DNA from: Opitutia bacterium UBA4654
GTDB lineage: Bacteria > Verrucomicrobiota > Verrucomicrobiia > Opitutales > Intestinicryptomonadaceae
Reading direction: 5' to 3'
DNA length: 9,556 bases
Assembly: GCA_002405555.1 (NCBI GenBank)
Contig: DHMA01000029.1
Span: 1,152 to 10,707, forward strand
Shown here in pieces: positions 6,323 to 9,556 of this stretch. How positions within the stretch are numbered: the stretch's first letter is position 1; every line of letters starts with the position of its first letter. The notes beneath the pieces are model-generated. The model was given only the letters and a program-made list of their open reading frames with translations, did no database searches and was not told where the DNA came from. The translations under genes and the position numbers were made by a program.

Positions 6323-8551
6323 CTACGCGTCCCCCCTTTCGCCGAAGCCGCGCAACGCCGACGAAAGCCTTTCGGAGGCCTCGCGCAGTTTCGAGCCGCC
6401 CGCGACAATCCCGCGCCGAAGCACGGCGGAGCGTTTCAAGATGTCGTCCAGACCCGACATTGTGTCGGACATTTTGGAAAGTTCGGCGCGTTGCGAACGC
6501 ACGTTTTCGGCAAGCCGCGCCGCGTGGGGAGCGACGGTCTGAATCCTCGCGGCGAGGTCGTCCATTTCGGAGATTATGCGCGAAATTTCCGCGCCGCCCG
6601 CGCGTACCTCGTCGGAGAATTTCTCCATTTCCGACACACCGGAGGCAACCGCCGTGCGCGTGTCCTTGACGATGTTTTCGATGTCGTCGGCAGCCGCCGC
6701 GGTCTGCTCGGCAAGCCTGCCGACCTCCCTCGCAACAACAGCAAAGCCGACGCCCGCCGCCCCCGCCTTTTCGGCCTCGATGGAGGCGTTGAGCGAAAGC
6801 AGGTTCGTTTCCTCGGCGACTTTCGAAATCGCGGTTATGACCGTGTTGACGTTCGACATGCGCTCGCTGATTATCGCGAGCCTGCGCGACACCGCCGACG
6901 TGTTCCGCGCAAACCCGCCGAGGGTGGATTCTATTTCGGGAATTTTCCGCCTGCCCTCCGCCGCGCGGCGCGCGCCGTCGGCGGCGGATTCGGAAAGGGC
7001 GTCGGCGGTCTCGCAAATTCTCTCGGCGGACTCCCCAAGCTGGCGGGCTTCGGCGAACACGGCGGAAGCTCCCGCGCCGAAGTCTCGCATGCGGTCGTCG
7101 TAGTCGCCGGCGGTTTTCTCGGTCTCGGCGACGGAGTCCTCCATGCTGACCCCCGCAAGTCTCACGCGGCTTGCGAACGCCCGCAGTTTCGACGCCATTC
7201 TGCCGACCGCCCTGAGCAGGCTGCCCGTCTCGTCGGCGACGTTTTCGGGGTGCGAAAATTCCACGAGGAAATTGCCCTTTGCGATTTCCTCCGCCGCGCG
7301 TGTGGCCTCGCCGATTCGCGCGACGATTCCGCCCGCAAGCAGGAGGCTTGCCGCCATCACGGCAAAGAAGACCGCCGCCCCGCAAAGCTCGCGCAAAAGC
7401 GACGCGTAGAGCGGCGCGAACAAATCCTCCTCGGGCACGACGTGGACAACAACCCAGTTCCCCGGACGGATAAGGCTTTGCGAAACGCAGAATGTGCGGC
7501 GCGTCTGCGGGTCGCGGTAGCGCGATACCCCCTTGCCGAGGTTTTCGACCAGCAGCGAATTTTTGGAGGTCTCGAACGCCGATTTGAGCATGTCGCGGTA
7601 GACCGTCTTATATTTGGCGGAATCGAGCATTGCGGAGTTTGCGTCGTCGCGGACAAGCTGCCCGTTTTCGTCGCGCAGGAGGGCGAGCGTGAAGTTGCCC
7701 GACTCGTCCGTAAGGAGGTCGTCAACGGAAAGCGTCCTCAGGTTTTCGTTTTTGGTTGCCGATATTATTCTGCCCTGCGCGCTGATAAGAAATATGTCCT
7801 CTCCTTTGAGGGTTTTCATGGCCGAAAGGGTCGAGGAAAGCGACGCGAGGTCGCGGTCGAAAGCTACCTGCCCAGAGAATTTGCCCTCGAAATACACGGG
7901 CGCGGAGTACTCAACCATCATGACGTTGTTCGAATACAGGTAGGGCTCCGTTACGATGAACGCCTCCTTGTCGCCCGACTCCATTTTTTTGCGCAACCCC
8001 GCCGAATACATGGCGGTGTCGGGGTTCGCGAGCGGTTCGAGGGTAAGCTCGCCCTTCGCCCGCGACCAGTACGCCACAAACCTGCCGCCCTCCGACTTCG
8101 CAATCCACTCGTCCATCGAAACGGAGGTTTTGTTTTCGGCGAATCCGTAGGCGTCCACGCCGCCGTCAACGCTTACGTCCCTGCCGTCGCGCAGGTTTTT
8201 CAGCCCCTGCTCGGTTTTGAAGTCGGCGAGGTCGGCGTTGACCTCGTAGCCGACGCTCGCGCCGATGTACATGGGGAATTCCGCCAGAATGTCTCGGACG
8301 AGCGCAACGCTTTCGGCGCGGCGTCCGAACAGCACCGACGCCCCTTCGGCGGCAGTCTTCGCCACGGCGACCCCGCGGGCGTTCTCGGCGGAGATTTTCG
8401 ACGCGATAAGCTCCGTATCCGACACGAACTTCGACTCCGACAGCGTTTTGAGCGTGTCGTAGTTCGACAGCGAATTGTAGACGGTTATTGCCGTGTCCGC
8501 CGCAAAAATGGGCAGAACTATGTAGAGTAAAATTTTTGTCCGTATTTTCAT
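6323..8551 (-). CDS. Methyl-accepting chemotaxis receptor, dCache sensor with WspA-like signalling domain
   Basis: The 742-residue inner-membrane receptor starts at the ATG at 8551. A first membrane helix (about 6-26) is followed by a large periplasmic part (about 28-388). This part has dCache_1 marks such as SEGGRFVAYWSRAKGELTLEPL (153-174), TEPYLYSNNVMMVEYSAPVYFEGKFSGQVAFDRDL (201-235) and IFLISAQGRIISATKNE (253-269). The second membrane helix is at about 391-411, then a HAMP domain (about 408-460) and a long coiled-coil. The kinase-contact tip is SKVAEETNLLSLNASIEAEKAGAAGVGFAVVAREVGRLAEQTAAAADDIE (576-625). Downstream GVSEMEKFSDEVRAG (638-652) resembles WspA. The C-terminus (GERGDA) lacks a CheR-tether pentapeptide. 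The ligand is unknown; dCache domains commonly bind amino acids, amines or carboxylates. It is the first gene of the operon with cheW, wspD and wspE. An in-frame TTG at 8647 would extend it through the promoter region and is not favoured. Fusion of a dCache sensor to a WspA-like tip differs from the Pseudomonas WspA sensor. Confidence 0.92.
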   Translation of the reverse strand: MKIRTKILLYIVLPIFAADTAITVYNSLSNYDTLKTLSESKFVSDTELIASKISAENARGVAVAKTAAEGASVLFGRRAESVALVRDILAEFPMYIGASVGYEVNADLADFKTEQGLKNLRDGRDVSVDGGVDAYGFAENKTSVSMDEWIAKSEGGRFVAYWSRAKGELTLEPLANPDTAMYSAGLRKKMESGDKEAFIVTEPYLYSNNVMMVEYSAPVYFEGKFSGQVAFDRDLASLSSTLSAMKTLKGEDIFLISAQGRIISATKNENLRTLSVDDLLTDESGNFTLALLRDENGQLVRDDANSAMLDSAKYKTVYRDMLKSAFETSKNSLLVENLGKGVSRYRDPQTRRTFCVSQSLIRPGNWVVVHVVPEEDLFAPLYASLLRELCGAAVFFAVMAASLLLAGGIVARIGEATRAAEEIAKGNFLVEFSHPENVADETGSLLRAVGRMASKLRAFASRVRLAGVSMEDSVAETEKTAGDYDDRMRDFGAGASAVFAEARQLGESAERICETADALSESAADGARRAAEGRRKIPEIESTLGGFARNTSAVSRRLAIISERMSNVNTVITAISKVAEETNLLSLNASIEAEKAGAAGVGFAVVAREVGRLAEQTAAAADDIENIVKDTRTAVASGVSEMEKFSDEVRAGGAEISRIISEMDDLAARIQTVAPHAARLAENVRSQRAELSKMSDTMSGLDDILKRSAVLRRGIVAGGSKLREASERLSSALRGFGERGDA
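6331..6336 (-). promoter_or_regulatory. G-rich ribosome binding site of the first cheW
   Basis: The minus strand reads AAAGGGGGGA, with the six G at 6336-6331, 9 nt before the ATG at 6321. It supports the short start rather than the longer frame. It lies within the last codons of the receptor gene. Confidence 0.45.
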
Positions 8552-8580
8552 GGAGAAACTTTGCGGCGTCTTTATAGTAA

Positions 8581-8610
8581 TATATAAACTACCCCCCCCG
8601 CCCCCGTCAA
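8581..8610 (-). promoter_or_regulatory. Candidate promoter of the chemosensory operon with G-tract spacer
   Basis: On the minus strand TTGACG (8610-8605; five of six -35 bases) is followed after 18 nt by TATATA (8586-8581; four of six -10 bases). Shifting by two bases gives TATATT (8584-8579; five of six) at a 20-nt spacing. Transcription would start near 8574, about 23 nt before the receptor ATG. The spacer is almost wholly G (four G, C, eight G), so a change in tract length would change promoter spacing. Confidence 0.5.
8592..8605. repeat. Homopolymeric C/G tract (C8-G-C5 on the plus strand)
   Basis: The plus strand has eight C (8592-8599), one G (8600) and five C (8601-8605). It lies between the proposed -35 and -10 boxes of the chemosensory operon, with its right-most base in the -35 box. 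Tracts of this kind can change length by slipped-strand mispairing. Confidence 0.85.
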
Positions 8611-8677
8611 GAAGTCGATTGCCCCGCGCCCCATTTTTTTGACGCAAGAGCCTATCGGAGCGGGCGGACGAATTGTC

Positions 8678-8706
8678 TTGATTTTTCCGCGCAAAAATTG
8701 TGTTAT
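8678..8706 (+). promoter_or_regulatory. Candidate purC promoter
   Basis: TTGATT (8678-8683; four of six) and TGTTAT (8701-8706; four of six) are exactly 17 nt apart. A start about 7 nt downstream would fall on or next to the purC ATG at 8714, implying a nearly leaderless mRNA. No Shine-Dalgarno sequence is seen before that ATG, which agrees with the idea but does not prove it. Confidence 0.35.
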
Positions 8707-8713
8707 CCGCGTC

Positions 8714-9556
8714 ATGAAATTCAAACTTCCCACCGAACCGCTCATGACGGTTGACAACCTGCCCTTCGAGAAAATCGCGAAAGGCAAAGTAAGAGAAAAT
8801 TTCGACCTCGGAGACGAACTGCTCATCGTCGCCACCGACCGCATTTCGGCGTTCGACTCAATCATGCCCAATGGCGTCCCTGGCAAAGGCGTGCTGCTCA
8901 CGCAAATCAGCCTCTGGTGGTTCGAACAGGCGGCTAAATTCATGCCCACGCACCTCGTCGAAAACCACGCCGAACGCGTCGCGGAACTGCTCAAAGGCCG
9001 CCCCGAACTCGTCGACCGCTCGATGATTGTAAAGAAGCTCAAGCCCATGCCGATTGAGGCAATCGCCCGCGGCTACCTTGCGGGCAGCGGCTGGAAGGAA
9101 TACTCGCAGACGGGAAAACTCTTCGAATTCACCCTCCCCGAGGGAATGAAGGAAAGCCAGAAGCTCCCCGAACCGCTCTTCACCCCCACGACCAAGGCGG
9201 CGGAGGGGCACGACATGCCCATCACCAACGCCGAATGCGAAAAACTGCTCGGCTCGGAAATCTTCAAACAGATTAGGGACGCAAGCCTCGCGCTCTACAA
9301 CATGGGCGAAAAAAAGGCGGCGCAGTGCGGAATAATCCTCGCCGACACGAAGTTCGAATTCGGCACGGACGCAAACGGCAAAGTCTACCTCATAGACGAA
9401 GTGCTCACGCCCGACTCGTCCCGCTATTGGCCCGCCGACAAGTACGAAATCGGCCGCTCGCAGGCTTCGTACGACAAACAGTATGTGCGCGACTATCTCG
9501 AAAAAGACTTAAAGTGGAACAAGCAGCCGCCCGTTCCCGCACTGCCCGAAAACGTA
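8714..9556 (+). CDS. purC: SAICAR synthase (phosphoribosylaminoimidazole-succinocarboxamide synthase), end cut by window edge
   Basis: The frame from ATG at 8714 codes 281 residues to the right edge with no stop; family members of this length class have roughly 290-300, so only a short tail is missing. The enzyme joins aspartate to CAIR with ATP to give SAICAR in purine synthesis, in the cytosol. Seen motifs are the nucleotide-binding GKVRENFDL (24-32), TDRISAFDSIMPNGVPGKG (41-59), ARGYLAGSGWKEY (118-130), PLFTPTTKAAEGHD (154-167), ADTKFEFG (210-217) and DEVLTPDSSRYW (228-239). The TDRISAFD and PGKGVLLTQIS features resemble the longer, yeast-Ade1-like form rather than the roughly 240-residue E. 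coli form. It diverges from the sensory operon across a 162-bp gap and is probably regulated apart from it. No purine riboswitch or other leader is visible. Confidence 0.97.
   Translation, partial: MKFKLPTEPLMTVDNLPFEKIAKGKVRENFDLGDELLIVATDRISAFDSIMPNGVPGKGVLLTQISLWWFEQAAKFMPTHLVENHAERVAELLKGRPELVDRSMIVKKLKPMPIEAIARGYLAGSGWKEYSQTGKLFEFTLPEGMKESQKLPEPLFTPTTKAAEGHDMPITNAECEKLLGSEIFKQIRDASLALYNMGEKKAAQCGIILADTKFEFGTDANGKVYLIDEVLTPDSSRYWPADKYEIGRSQASYDKQYVRDYLEKDLKWNKQPPVPALPENV

Noticed and set aside
6322..6408. Longer start at 6408 for the first cheW
   Set aside because: It overlaps the receptor C-terminus and adds an Arg/Ala-rich stretch with no CheW character; ATG at 6321 has a G-rich ribosome site and directly follows the receptor stop.
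6155..8530. Open frame of 791 codons on the plus strand
   Set aside because: It lies opposite the receptor gene, is rich in Arg, Gly and His without any recognisable domain, and arises from the GC-biased codon pattern of the true minus-strand gene. The minus-strand frame has clear dCache, HAMP and signalling motifs.
8552..8647. TTG start at 8647 for the receptor
   Set aside because: The extension would encode a Gly run from the G tract and add 32 residues ahead of a normal N-terminal membrane helix; the -35/-10 elements occupy the same bases.
1..9556. CRISPR arrays, tRNA or rRNA genes, insertion sequences, phage genes
   Set aside because: No regularly spaced direct repeats, cloverleaf-like segments, transposase motifs or terminal inverted repeats were seen by eye. 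A covariance-model search for small RNAs was not possible.

Overview
The window is GC-rich bacterial chromosome with dense coding and codon-position GC bias, and it contains seven genes. Six lie on the minus strand and one, purC, on the plus strand at the right end. The organism cannot be named from this sequence. A high-GC Gram-negative such as a member of the Verrucomicrobiota (PVC group) would fit the mixture of weak and strong Shine-Dalgarno sites, the Wsp-type sensory genes and the surface-sugar genes, but this is a guess.

Left part (1-2670): three minus-strand genes of surface-glycan type. They are, in transcription order, a membrane acyltransferase of the OafA/AT3 family (1509-2600), a GT-A-like glycosyltransferase with a DLD motif (683-1414), and a PIG-L/LmbE-family zinc deacetylase cut by the window edge (1-677). 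The last two are 5 nt apart and probably co-translated. The acyltransferase has its own promoter and ribosome binding site and is locally AT-richer than its neighbours. Together they look like decoration functions (acetylation, glycosyl transfer, N-deacetylation) for a polysaccharide or glycolipid.

Middle (2678-8610): a compact four-gene chemosensory operon read right to left. It encodes a transmembrane dCache methyl-accepting protein with a WspA-like cytoplasmic half (6323-8551), a small CheW in the WspB position (5920-6321), a CheW with the N-terminal cysteine motif typical of WspD (5300-5923), and a CheA-REC hybrid kinase of WspE type (2733-5303). The genes are separated by 1 nt or overlap by 4 nt (ATGA). 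A hairpin plus T-rich tail at 2671-2709 closes the operon. The receptor would sense a periplasmic ligand, the two CheW proteins would couple it to the kinase, and the kinase would phosphorylate its own REC domain or an unseen partner. No CheR, CheB or GGDEF output gene is present here, unlike the complete Wsp system of Pseudomonas.

The kinase carries two tandem Hpt domains, and the first has Asn in place of the phosphorylated His. The candidate operon promoter has its -35/-10 spacer filled by a G5-C-G8 tract, which could be length-variable.

Right part (8714-9556): purC (SAICAR synthase), divergent from the sensory operon and missing only its last residues at the window edge. No tRNA, rRNA, CRISPR array, insertion sequence or gene-free stretch above 300 bases is visible; the largest intergenic gaps are 162 bp (8552-8713) and 132 bp (2601-2732).
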